From: FEN-1297 sp046705645
GTDB taxonomy: Bacteria; Bacteroidota; Ignavibacteria; Ignavibacteriales; Ignavibacteriaceae
Assembly (NCBI GenBank): GCA_046705645.1
Contig: JBJKQE010000198.1
Coordinates: forward strand, 1 to 59,920
DNA: 59,920 nucleotides
Reading direction: 5' to 3'
Shown: positions 26,473-33,167 of the stretch, piece by piece
How positions within the stretch are numbered: the stretch's first letter is position 1
Layout of the letters: every line of letters starts with the position of its first letter
Made by a program: the position numbers and the translations under genes
The notes under the pieces: generated by a model
Database searches by the model: none
What the model was told of the DNA's origin: nothing
The model's input: only the letters and a program-made list of their open reading frames with translations

Positions 26473-26817
26473 TTATTTGTTTATAATTAATTTTATGTTT
26501 CTTTTGTTTATAATATCTCTGGCTCCCAGAGTCAGTATTGTATCTTCGGGAACAACGATTTCAATTACTTCCGGTTCCAATGATTCAATTTTGTCTTCAG
26601 TCAAAATCGGAGTAACGTATTCTTTCATATCAATAATGCTGCATTTTGAACTATTTGTAAATTTAAATTGCCTTTCAGTTTGCGATTCACCAGATGAAAA
26701 TTCTATTTCTACTCCAAGTCTAGATAATTCCGAAATAACTTCTCGAACAATAATTTCGACGATTTGCTCGAAATCAATTTTAAATTTTTCTCCTGAAACT
26801 AAATAAACCTTTTTCAA
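26473..26817 (-). CDS. BMC-locus protein with targeting-like helix and EutQ/PduO-like tail motif
   Basis: A 114-residue protein not assigned to a known enzyme. Residues 14-38 form an amphipathic helix (FEQIVEIIVREVISELSRLGVEI) that looks like BMC cargo-targeting helices. A variable middle (40-85) is followed by a C-terminal motif VPEDTILTLGARDIINKRNIKLI, which resembles the ViTPLArdyakekgI element seen in several BMC-associated proteins such as EutQ- and cobalamin-transferase-like proteins. It is 2 bases from the 73-residue gene, which carries a related helix. It may be a scaffold or adaptor between cargo and shell; this is inference. Confidence 0.75.
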   Translation of the reverse strand: MKKVYLVSGEKFKIDFEQIVEIIVREVISELSRLGVEIEFSSGESQTERQFKFTNSSKCSIIDMKEYVTPILTEDKIESLEPEVIEIVVPEDTILTLGARDIINKRNIKLIINK

Positions 26818-26819
26818 AA

Positions 26820-27041
26820 TTATAAAGCCATTATATCATTAAATTCAATTTTAATTCTCAATAAATATCCTGCTTTTAAATCGGAAGTTTTACAGCAGCT
26901 TGGATTCACTTTTTCATCTTTACAAAAGCAATTATTTTCAAAATATTTTTCTTCCGAAATAATTTTAATTCCCCGCTTGTTCAATTCGGAAACAACTTCA
27001 AAGACAATAGATTCAATTAATTCTTGCAGTTTATATTCCAA
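26820..27041 (-). CDS. Small Cys-rich protein with an encapsulation-type helix
   Basis: A 73-residue protein of unknown family. Its N-terminal helix (residues 5-19) follows the pattern LQxLIxxIVxxVVxE, the same as residues 8-22 of the aldehyde dehydrogenase in this locus, and continues SELNKRGIKI like the 114-residue neighbour. After the helix come four cysteines, C38, C40, C49 and C50 (CFC...CC), which could bind a metal or iron-sulfur cluster or form disulfides. It overlaps the upstream vertex gene by 11 bases and is followed by the 114-residue gene, so it is surely part of the BMC operon. It looks like a minimal cargo or scaffold protein. Confidence 0.72.
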   Translation of the reverse strand: MEYKLQELIESIVFEVVSELNKRGIKIISEEKYFENNCFCKDEKVNPSCCKTSDLKAGYLLRIKIEFNDIMAL

Positions 27042-27342
27042 TTTTATTTACAATATCTCTTCTGTATATAAATTCTCTTCTCGATGATACCGAATCAACA
27101 ATTCCTACTATTGCACAATCTATAGCTGAATTTTTTGTTAAACTTGTAATTCTTGCAGAAGAAGATGAACAAACCAGAACAATATCGCCATCACCGGCTT
27201 TTACGGTATCGATACATGCAGCAGCTTTTTTGGTTTCTTTCATATTTTCATCAAGATATTTAACAATCATTAGTTTTAATCCGGAAATGTTATCTACTTT
27301 TTTTGTTGATACTACATTCCCGATAACTCTTCCAAATTTCAT
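27031..27342 (-). CDS. BMC vertex (BMC-P, EutN/CcmL family) shell protein, fourth copy
   Basis: A 103-residue EutN/CcmL protein (MKFGRVIGNVVSTKKVDNISG ... TVKAGDGDIVLVCSSSSARITS) with a longer, basic C-terminus (SSRREFIYRRDIVNKIGI) than the three other vertex proteins. It lies apart from the trio, directly after pduL (9 bases). The tail could bind cargo or distinguish its position on the shell. Confidence 0.93.
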   Translation of the reverse strand: MKFGRVIGNVVSTKKVDNISGLKLMIVKYLDENMKETKKAAACIDTVKAGDGDIVLVCSSSSARITSLTKNSAIDCAIVGIVDSVSSRREFIYRRDIVNKIGI

Positions 27343-27351
27343 TTTTAAGCT

Positions 27352-28065
27352 CTACATTTTGGAAATAAATTCTGCATACTCTCCGTCTTTTAGGAATGCT
27401 GCATTGGCATCATCAGTATCAAGATGAATTTGCAATTTCCAGTTATTATTTGTCCTAATTAGAACATTTTCAAAAACGGTTCCTTTTTCACTGCCGATCC
27501 GGACTTTGCAATAATCACCGTTCTTCAAACCAAATTGCAGTGCATCGTTTTCCGTCATATGAATATGCCGGTTTGCGATAATCGCACAATTTTTAAGATA
27601 GACTGATGCGGCCGGTCCGATTAGCGTAAGTGGGAATGCTTCATTTAAGGAACCCGAATTAGCAATCGGCGGGTTTATGCCGAGAACAATCGAGTCGGTT
27701 AAGGAAACTTCAACCTGGTCATATTTTCTTAAAGGACCTAAAATTCTAACACCAGTTATACTCCGCATTTTAGGGCCAACAATTGTGAGCGTATGTTTGG
27801 AGGCGAATTCGCCGGGCTGATATAAAGGTCTCATTTTTTCAAATTCAATATTTTCCCCGAACAATAGGTGAAAAGTATCCGTAGTTAAATGAATATGTCT
27901 ATTGGAAATGCCTACCGGAATTAAAGGATACCTAGAAGTATTCGAAGATAATTTTAAATCATTTTTGCTTGAATTTAAATATTCTTCCAGTTCATTCGAA
28001 ATCAATTCAATTAATTTTTTTTCGGATATACCTATCTGTTCAAATGCATTTTGATTTTTATTCAT
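27352..28065 (-). CDS. pduL: PduL-type phosphotransacylase with N-terminal encapsulation peptide
   Basis: A 237-residue PduL phosphate acyltransferase, converting acyl-CoA plus phosphate to acyl-phosphate and freeing CoA for reuse inside the shell. An N-terminal amphipathic helix (about 14-31, SEKKLIELISNELEEYL) and linker precede the two beta-barrel domains. The zinc-binding histidines are in NRHIHL (55-60) and NRHIHM (165-170), and the GVRILGPLRKYDQVEVSLTD signature is clear. It is the first enzyme gene after the DeoR regulator. The substrate is taken as lactyl-CoA from context; propionyl-CoA is an alternative. Confidence 0.95.
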   Translation of the reverse strand: MNKNQNAFEQIGISEKKLIELISNELEEYLNSSKNDLKLSSNTSRYPLIPVGISNRHIHLTTDTFHLLFGENIEFEKMRPLYQPGEFASKHTLTIVGPKMRSITGVRILGPLRKYDQVEVSLTDSIVLGINPPIANSGSLNEAFPLTLIGPAASVYLKNCAIIANRHIHMTENDALQFGLKNGDYCKVRIGSEKGTVFENVLIRTNNNWKLQIHLDTDDANAAFLKDGEYAEFISKM

Positions 28066-28094
28066 TATTAAAAAATTTTAGAGACTTAAGAAAA

Positions 28095-28865
28095 TTATTT
28101 CGCAATTATTATTTCAACTCCGTTCCTTTGCAAATTTTTTATTTCGGATTTCGGAGCTGTTGAATCGGTTATGACTTTAGATAATTGTGATATATCCGCA
28201 TAAACAGCCAAACCGGTTTGAGAAAATTTACTTCCATCGACTAATAAAATTATTTCCTTTGCCCGCTTAACAATATTTTTCTTTAATTCAATCTCAACAA
28301 GATGAGTATCGGTAACGCCATTATTTAATGAAATACCCCAGGCACCTAAAAAAGCTTTTTGAATTATTATATCATTGAGAAAATTGCTGGTAGGCAATCC
28401 GGTTATCGAGCCTGTGGTATGCCTTAAGTATCCGCCCGGTAGCAGCACATTAATATTTTGACAGCCCATTAATTCAATTGCGGTCCAGACGCCGGTCGGT
28501 ACAACTGTAATTTCTTTTAATTCCGGTTTGTTCCTTAAAGCATGAGCCAAGGCAAGCACAGTGCTGCTTGAATCCAGCAGTATTGAGTCTAATGTGTTTA
28601 CAAAACCGGCAGCGATTCTGCCGATTTTATCTTTTATAGATGAATTTAAATTTTTCCTAACCTGAAAACTGTATTCCTGCTTAACACGTTCTTCGATAAT
28701 ATGCGCACTGCCATGCATCCGTTCAACTTTACCGTTTTTAGAAAGTGTATTTAAATCCGAACGGACGGTAACTTCCGAAACATCTAAGAGTTTACTTAAC
28801 TCGTTGACAGACAGTTTTTCTTGCCCGGATAAAAGCTCTAGTATCTTTTTGTGTCTAACAGTCAT
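28095..28865 (-). CDS. DeoR-family transcriptional regulator of the BMC operon
   Basis: A 256-residue repressor-type protein. It has a DeoR winged helix-turn-helix (residues 5-57, LLSGQEKLSVNELSKLLDVSEVTVRSDLNTLSKNGKVERMHG) and a DeoRC sugar-phosphate sensor domain (about 75-235). It is the first gene of the minus-strand BMC operon, 29 bases before pduL. DeoR proteins often sense phosphorylated sugars, so fuculose-1-phosphate or a related compound is the likely inducer. Three TTTTCATTT repeats just upstream are candidate operators. A DeoR gene at this place is also known in PVM-type loci. Confidence 0.94.
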   Translation of the reverse strand: MTVRHKKILELLSGQEKLSVNELSKLLDVSEVTVRSDLNTLSKNGKVERMHGSAHIIEERVKQEYSFQVRKNLNSSIKDKIGRIAAGFVNTLDSILLDSSSTVLALAHALRNKPELKEITVVPTGVWTAIELMGCQNINVLLPGGYLRHTTGSITGLPTSNFLNDIIIQKAFLGAWGISLNNGVTDTHLVEIELKKNIVKRAKEIILLVDGSKFSQTGLAVYADISQLSKVITDSTAPKSEIKNLQRNGVEIIIAK

Positions 28866-28922
28866 TTTATATTATTTTTTTGTGTATTTAACTTAATTAC
28901 ATTTTTGATTACTTACAAATTA

Positions 28923-28962
28923 TTTTCATTTGTTTATGATATTTTTTCATTTATTTTCATTT
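28923..28962. promoter_or_regulatory. Three direct TTTTCATTT repeats, candidate DeoR operator
   Basis: TTTTCATTT occurs at 28923, 28944 and 28954, so the copies start 21 and 10 bases apart, about two and one helical turns, 60-100 bases upstream of the DeoR start. DeoR-family repressors commonly bind short direct repeats. AT-richness raises the chance of coincidence. Confidence 0.45.
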
Positions 28963-29122
28963 TATTTGGTGAATAAATTTGATTTTTTATGCAGGATAAC
29001 GATTTTCTAAAAAATGATATTATGGAAAAAGTATAAGCTTAGAGCTTTTAGGATGAGATAATTTTCAATTATTTTTTAATAAAAAAAATAAGCGGTAATA
29101 GCAATTTAATTTCATCTAGTAA

Positions 29123-29148
29123 CTTAAAAAGTCAAACATCTTTTTAAG
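29123..29148 (-). terminator. Hairpin after the alkA-like gene
   Basis: CTTAAAAAG and CTTTTTAAG form a perfect 9-bp inverted repeat around an 8-base loop about 60 bases past the alkA-like stop. AT-only pairs except the ends and no long T-run make it a weak terminator candidate. Confidence 0.3.
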
Positions 29149-29209
29149 AATTCCCTCAATATTAACTTCTTGCGGATCTCTAAATTACAAATGTATTGAA
29201 TGCTAAATT

Positions 29210-29830
29210 TTATAACATGCTTCTGTTTCTTTTTTTTAGATAATAGTGCCAAAGAGAGAAAGCTGCAAGCGAACGGAGAGGTCTCCATTTATCCGACATC
29301 TTAATTATATCTTCATTTGTCTCGGCATTAGTTAATTCTTTAATAGTATTAATTACTGCAATATCTCCAATTGGAAAAATATCCTTCGCCTGCAGACAAA
29401 AAATTAAATAACAATCAGCAGTCCAATTGCCTATGCCTTTAATTCCGACAAGCTTTTCTCTTATTTCCGGTTCGTTAAGATTTTTTAGTTTCTTCAAATC
29501 AATTTTCCCGTTAAGTACTGCAGACGACAAAGCACGAAGGTAAGCGGATTTTTGTCTGCTAATTTGGCATTCTCTCATTTCCCCATCTGAAAGTTCTAGA
29601 ATTTCAGAAGGAGTGAATTCATTTAAATAACCTTTAAGCTTAAGGAAATGTGCCTCCGCTGAAGCCAGACTAATCTGCTGCGACAAAATAATTTTTGATA
29701 AAGATACGAAACCCTGTGGTCTTGACCAGTCCGGCGGAAAACCGTATTTATCATATATGCGGACAAATAATTTATCTTTGCTTTTTAGTTTTTTAATATC
29801 GATTGGATTAACGATTTTCATCATAAACAT
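29210..29830 (-). CDS. DNA-3-methyladenine glycosylase II-like (AlkA, HhH-GPD)
   Basis: A 206-residue base-excision repair glycosylase of the HhH-GPD superfamily. The helix-hairpin-helix reads LVGIKGIGNWTADCYLIFCL and the catalytic Asp lies in FPIGDIAV, as in AlkA. It lacks the N-terminal AlkA domain of E. coli, as do many shorter bacterial forms. It would remove alkylated purines from DNA. Methionines 1, 3 and 4 are all possible starts. It lies between the BMC operon and the glycyl radical gene pair without functional connection that I can see; that interruption argues against a single operon. Confidence 0.88.
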   Translation of the reverse strand: MFMMKIVNPIDIKKLKSKDKLFVRIYDKYGFPPDWSRPQGFVSLSKIILSQQISLASAEAHFLKLKGYLNEFTPSEILELSDGEMRECQISRQKSAYLRALSSAVLNGKIDLKKLKNLNEPEIREKLVGIKGIGNWTADCYLIFCLQAKDIFPIGDIAVINTIKELTNAETNEDIIKMSDKWRPLRSLAAFSLWHYYLKKRNRSML

Positions 29831-29919
29831 TTTATAGAATAGAAATTTGTATCCGCTTTACGGTTTGAATGAACTACAATTCAAAAATAGCTTTAAAAAT
29901 AAAATGTACATTAATTTTT

Positions 29920-32283
29920 CTACACAACAGCCTGTTCTGTCCTTCTGATAATCTCTTCTTGAAGTTCAGGTATTAAATCTACAAAATAATCACTGTAGCC
30001 AGCTACTCTTACAATTAAGTCTCTATATTTCTGAGGATGTTTTTGAGCCTCACGAAGAATATTTGCCGATACAACATTAAATTGAATATGATGACCGTCC
30101 ATCCGAAAATAGGTTCTAATTAATTGAGTAAGCTTCTCATAACCATCGGGATTATCGAAAAACATTGGTGTAAATTTTTGATTTAATAATGTACCGCCAG
30201 TTCTCAGATGATCTATCTTTGAAGCAGATTTTATTACTGCAGTTGGACCAAAGGTATCTGAACCCTGTACAGGAGAAATTCCTTCGGATAAGGGTTCGTT
30301 TGCAAGCCGACCGTCCGGTGTTGCACCGACAACCGATCCGAAATAAATATGCGAGGTTGTAGGAAGAAGATTAATTCTATAATGTCCGCCTTTTGTATTT
30401 GGTCTTCCGTCAATTGATTCAAAATATAGTTCAAAGATTTTTTTTAATACTTCGTCGGCATAATCGTTATCGTTGCCGTATTTAGGTGTTTTATAAAGAA
30501 CTTTATCTCTTATATCTTCAGATCTATTGAAGTTATTCTTTAGTGCATTCAATAATTCTTCCATTGAAAAATTATGCTTATCAAAAACATTATATTTAAT
30601 TGAAGTCAGCGAATCGGTAATGCTTCCCATACCGACTGCCTGTATATAAGATGAATTGTACCTAGCACCGCCGCTGTTATAATCCTTACCGTTTTTAACG
30701 CAGTCATCTATTAAGATCGACATAAACGGAGCAGGCAATATTTTTGCATATAACTTTTCTATTATTCGGTTGCCTTTAATCTTAATTTCGATAAAATAAT
30801 TCAGCTGTTTTTTGTAAGCATCAAATAAATCATCATAAGTTTTAAATTCAACCGCGTTACCGGTTTTCAAACCGAGTTGTTTTCTAGTAAATGGGTCCAT
30901 ACCGTTATTCAAAGTCAGCTCAAGTATTTTAACAAGATTAAAATAACCTGTTAGGATGTAATTTTCTTTACCAAAAGCGCCTGTTTCTACACATCCGCTT
31001 GCACCGCCATTTCTGGCATCTATTACCGATTTACCCTGGCGAAGCAGCTCTTGAATAATTGCATCAGTATTGAATAATGACGGCTGTCCGTAACCTGTTC
31101 TGATTATTTTTAATGCCCGCTTTACCAATCTGTCAGGATTCTTTTTACTAATTTGAACCATCGAACTTGGCTGCAGTAGTCTCATTTCTTCAATTACATC
31201 GAGAATAAGATAAGTTAATACATTTGCAGCATCGTTGCCGTTTTCATCCACTCCGCCTAAATTTATAAGGCAAAAATCTGTGTAAGTATTACTTTCCTGG
31301 GCAGTAACACCAACCTTCGGCGGAGCCGGCTGATTATTAAATTTACACCAGAAAGCTTGCAATAGTTCCTTTGCTTTTTCTTCGGTTAAAGAGTCGTCCT
31401 CAATTCCCTTTTTATAAAAAGGACATAAATGCTGATCGAGTCTCCCGGGATTAAATGAATCCCATGTATTAAGTTCTGTAATAATTCCAACGTGAATAAA
31501 CCAATAATATTGCAGCGCCTCCCAAAAATTTTGAGGGGCATTAGCCGGTACTTTATTGCAAATATCTGCAATCTCAAATAATTCTTTTTTTCTTTCAGCA
31601 TCGGATTCACTTTCAGCAAGTTGCTTTGCAGCTTTGGAATATCTTTTCGCAAATTGTATAATTGCATCTGCGGCAATTTCCATTGCTTTTAATTCTTCTC
31701 GTTTATCTAAAGCATCCGTATCGTTAAAGAAATCCAGGTTGTTAATCGATTTTTTAATATCTGCTTTGAAATCAAGCAATCCTTTTTTATATATTTTATT
31801 ATCTAAGACAGTATGGCCCGGAGCTCGTTGTTCCATGAACTCAGTGAATATGCCTGCTTCATAAGCGTCTTTCCATTCATCATCAACTTCTTCAAAAATT
31901 CTATCTCTTATTGATTTACCTTTCCAGAAAGGAATAATTTCAGTTTCCTGCTGTTTCTTAGTATTATCATCTACTTTAAAGAAAACCTTCGGGCGGGTGT
32001 TAAGGATTTCGAAATCTTTTAAACTGTGTGTACATAGCTCAGGGTAAGTTGGTGTTTCCTTGGGGGCCGGACCTCTTTCTCCAACTATTAACTCACCCTC
32101 ATTAATACAAATCTTTTTATTATTTAAAAGATATTGAAAGGCAAGAGCCCTTGCTACAGGTACCGATACCTTATTCGCTTCCTTACTTTTATAAAACTCG
32201 GTTAAAAGTATTGCTCTTTCAAGAGAGATCTTTGGAATTGCATTTAAAGATTGTTCTCTTAGCTTCTGAATTCTTTCATTCAT
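29920..32283 (-). CDS. hypD: Glycyl radical enzyme, probable trans-4-hydroxy-L-proline dehydratase
   Basis: A 787-residue glycyl radical enzyme. The thiyl Cys431 and base Glu433 are in SGCVETGAFGKE, and the radical Gly762 is in RVAGYSDYF. Compared with residues I recall for C. difficile HypD (F152, H160, D278, S334, D339, F340, C434, E436, Y450, G765), this protein has the same residue at each position minus three: F149, H157, D275, S331, D336, F337, C431, E433, Y447, G762. The Asp that follows GCVE in diol dehydratases is absent. There is no N-terminal targeting extension, unlike BMC-encased glycyl radical enzymes. It would dehydrate hydroxyproline to pyrroline-5-carboxylate in the cytosol. 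The activase gene precedes it by one base. No P5C reductase gene is in the window. Confidence 0.8.
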   Translation of the reverse strand: MNERIQKLREQSLNAIPKISLERAILLTEFYKSKEANKVSVPVARALAFQYLLNNKKICINEGELIVGERGPAPKETPTYPELCTHSLKDFEILNTRPKVFFKVDDNTKKQQETEIIPFWKGKSIRDRIFEEVDDEWKDAYEAGIFTEFMEQRAPGHTVLDNKIYKKGLLDFKADIKKSINNLDFFNDTDALDKREELKAMEIAADAIIQFAKRYSKAAKQLAESESDAERKKELFEIADICNKVPANAPQNFWEALQYYWFIHVGIITELNTWDSFNPGRLDQHLCPFYKKGIEDDSLTEEKAKELLQAFWCKFNNQPAPPKVGVTAQESNTYTDFCLINLGGVDENGNDAANVLTYLILDVIEEMRLLQPSSMVQISKKNPDRLVKRALKIIRTGYGQPSLFNTDAIIQELLRQGKSVIDARNGGASGCVETGAFGKENYILTGYFNLVKILELTLNNGMDPFTRKQLGLKTGNAVEFKTYDDLFDAYKKQLNYFIEIKIKGNRIIEKLYAKILPAPFMSILIDDCVKNGKDYNSGGARYNSSYIQAVGMGSITDSLTSIKYNVFDKHNFSMEELLNALKNNFNRSEDIRDKVLYKTPKYGNDNDYADEVLKKIFELYFESIDGRPNTKGGHYRINLLPTTSHIYFGSVVGATPDGRLANEPLSEGISPVQGSDTFGPTAVIKSASKIDHLRTGGTLLNQKFTPMFFDNPDGYEKLTQLIRTYFRMDGHHIQFNVVSANILREAQKHPQKYRDLIVRVAGYSDYFVDLIPELQEEIIRRTEQAVV

Positions 32284-32284
32284 T

Positions 32285-33094
32285 TTACCCTCTTAATTTT
32301 ACTTCATACCCTTCCGTGTGAAACTTTTTTACAAAATCGTTTAGTAATTCGGGAGATTGCGACAAAACATTTTTTAATTTATAATCGATACCGAGATTTT
32401 TATATTTGCCTGCCGTCATTTCGTTATAAGGCAGCAGGGATATCTTTGCATTTATTTTTAATTGTGAGATAAAATTAATAATATCATTAAGATTTCTTTC
32501 CGTATCAGTTATTCCAGGTATTAGCGGAATTCTTACAATTAATTCTTTCGCAGTATTTGATAATTCGTGAAGATTATTAAGAATTATGTCGTTGGGGACA
32601 CTAGTAAATTTTAGATGCTCAATATCATCAATAAGTTTAAGATCGAATAAAAATAAGTCCGTAAAAGGAAGTATCTTTAAGAAATCATCGAAGGCAGCAT
32701 AACCGGAAGTGTCTACAGTCGTATGAATATCTTTCTTTTTACATTTTTGTAAAAGTTCTAACAGAAAATCAATTTGCATCAAAGGTTCGCCGCCGGAAAT
32801 AGTTACTCCGCCTTTTGATTCCTCATAGAACATCATATCTTTTTCAATAATTGTCATTAAAGAATCAGTTGAAATATTTTGGCCGATAAATCCATTGTTA
32901 TTATCAAATAAATTATTAAAATTCTTATAAGGATTTGTATTAAACTTTTCCGGTAGGCTTCGTCTGCTTTCAGGATTATGGCACCATAAGCAGTTAAGCG
33001 GACATCCTTTAAAAAAGACAGTTGTTCTTATCCCCGGCCCGTCATTTATTGAAAATCTTTGAATATTGAATATTAGTCCTGAAAGACTATCCAT
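32285..33094 (-). CDS. Glycyl radical enzyme activase (radical SAM), compact form
   Basis: A 269-residue radical SAM activase that installs the glycyl radical on the enzyme encoded next. The SAM-cluster motif CPLNCLWC (CxxxCxxC) is followed by HNPES, and GGVTISGGEP is the SAM-binding segment. Most activases of this group have a ferredoxin-like insert with eight Cys after the first motif. Here that place holds about 40 residues rich in Asn and Phe with no Cys, so the auxiliary clusters are missing, as in pyruvate formate-lyase activase. It starts the two-gene operon; its stop is one base before the hypD start. Confidence 0.9.
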   Translation of the reverse strand: MDSLSGLIFNIQRFSINDGPGIRTTVFFKGCPLNCLWCHNPESRRSLPEKFNTNPYKNFNNLFDNNNGFIGQNISTDSLMTIIEKDMMFYEESKGGVTISGGEPLMQIDFLLELLQKCKKKDIHTTVDTSGYAAFDDFLKILPFTDLFLFDLKLIDDIEHLKFTSVPNDIILNNLHELSNTAKELIVRIPLIPGITDTERNLNDIINFISQLKINAKISLLPYNEMTAGKYKNLGIDYKLKNVLSQSPELLNDFVKKFHTEGYEVKLRG

Positions 33095-33167
33095 TTGAAA
33101 TATTATTTTATGTGAAATTCAAATAATCTCGAACAAATTTAATCAAAATAAAGACTGGAAAAAATTA

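Larger units (their letters stand above)
28866..29209. other. Promoter region of the BMC operon
   Basis: These 344 AT-rich bases separate the BMC operon from the upstream alkA-like gene on the same strand. The part nearest the DeoR gene should contain the operon promoter; the repeat array and a hairpin are listed separately. No ORF or RNA gene is recognised. Confidence 0.6.

Noticed and set aside
29920..32283. Glycyl radical enzyme as signature enzyme of the BMC (propanediol or choline type)
   Set aside because: No N-terminal encapsulation region, active-site residues fit HypD, the diol-dehydratase Asp is missing, and an alkA-like gene and a promoter region separate it from the shell operon.
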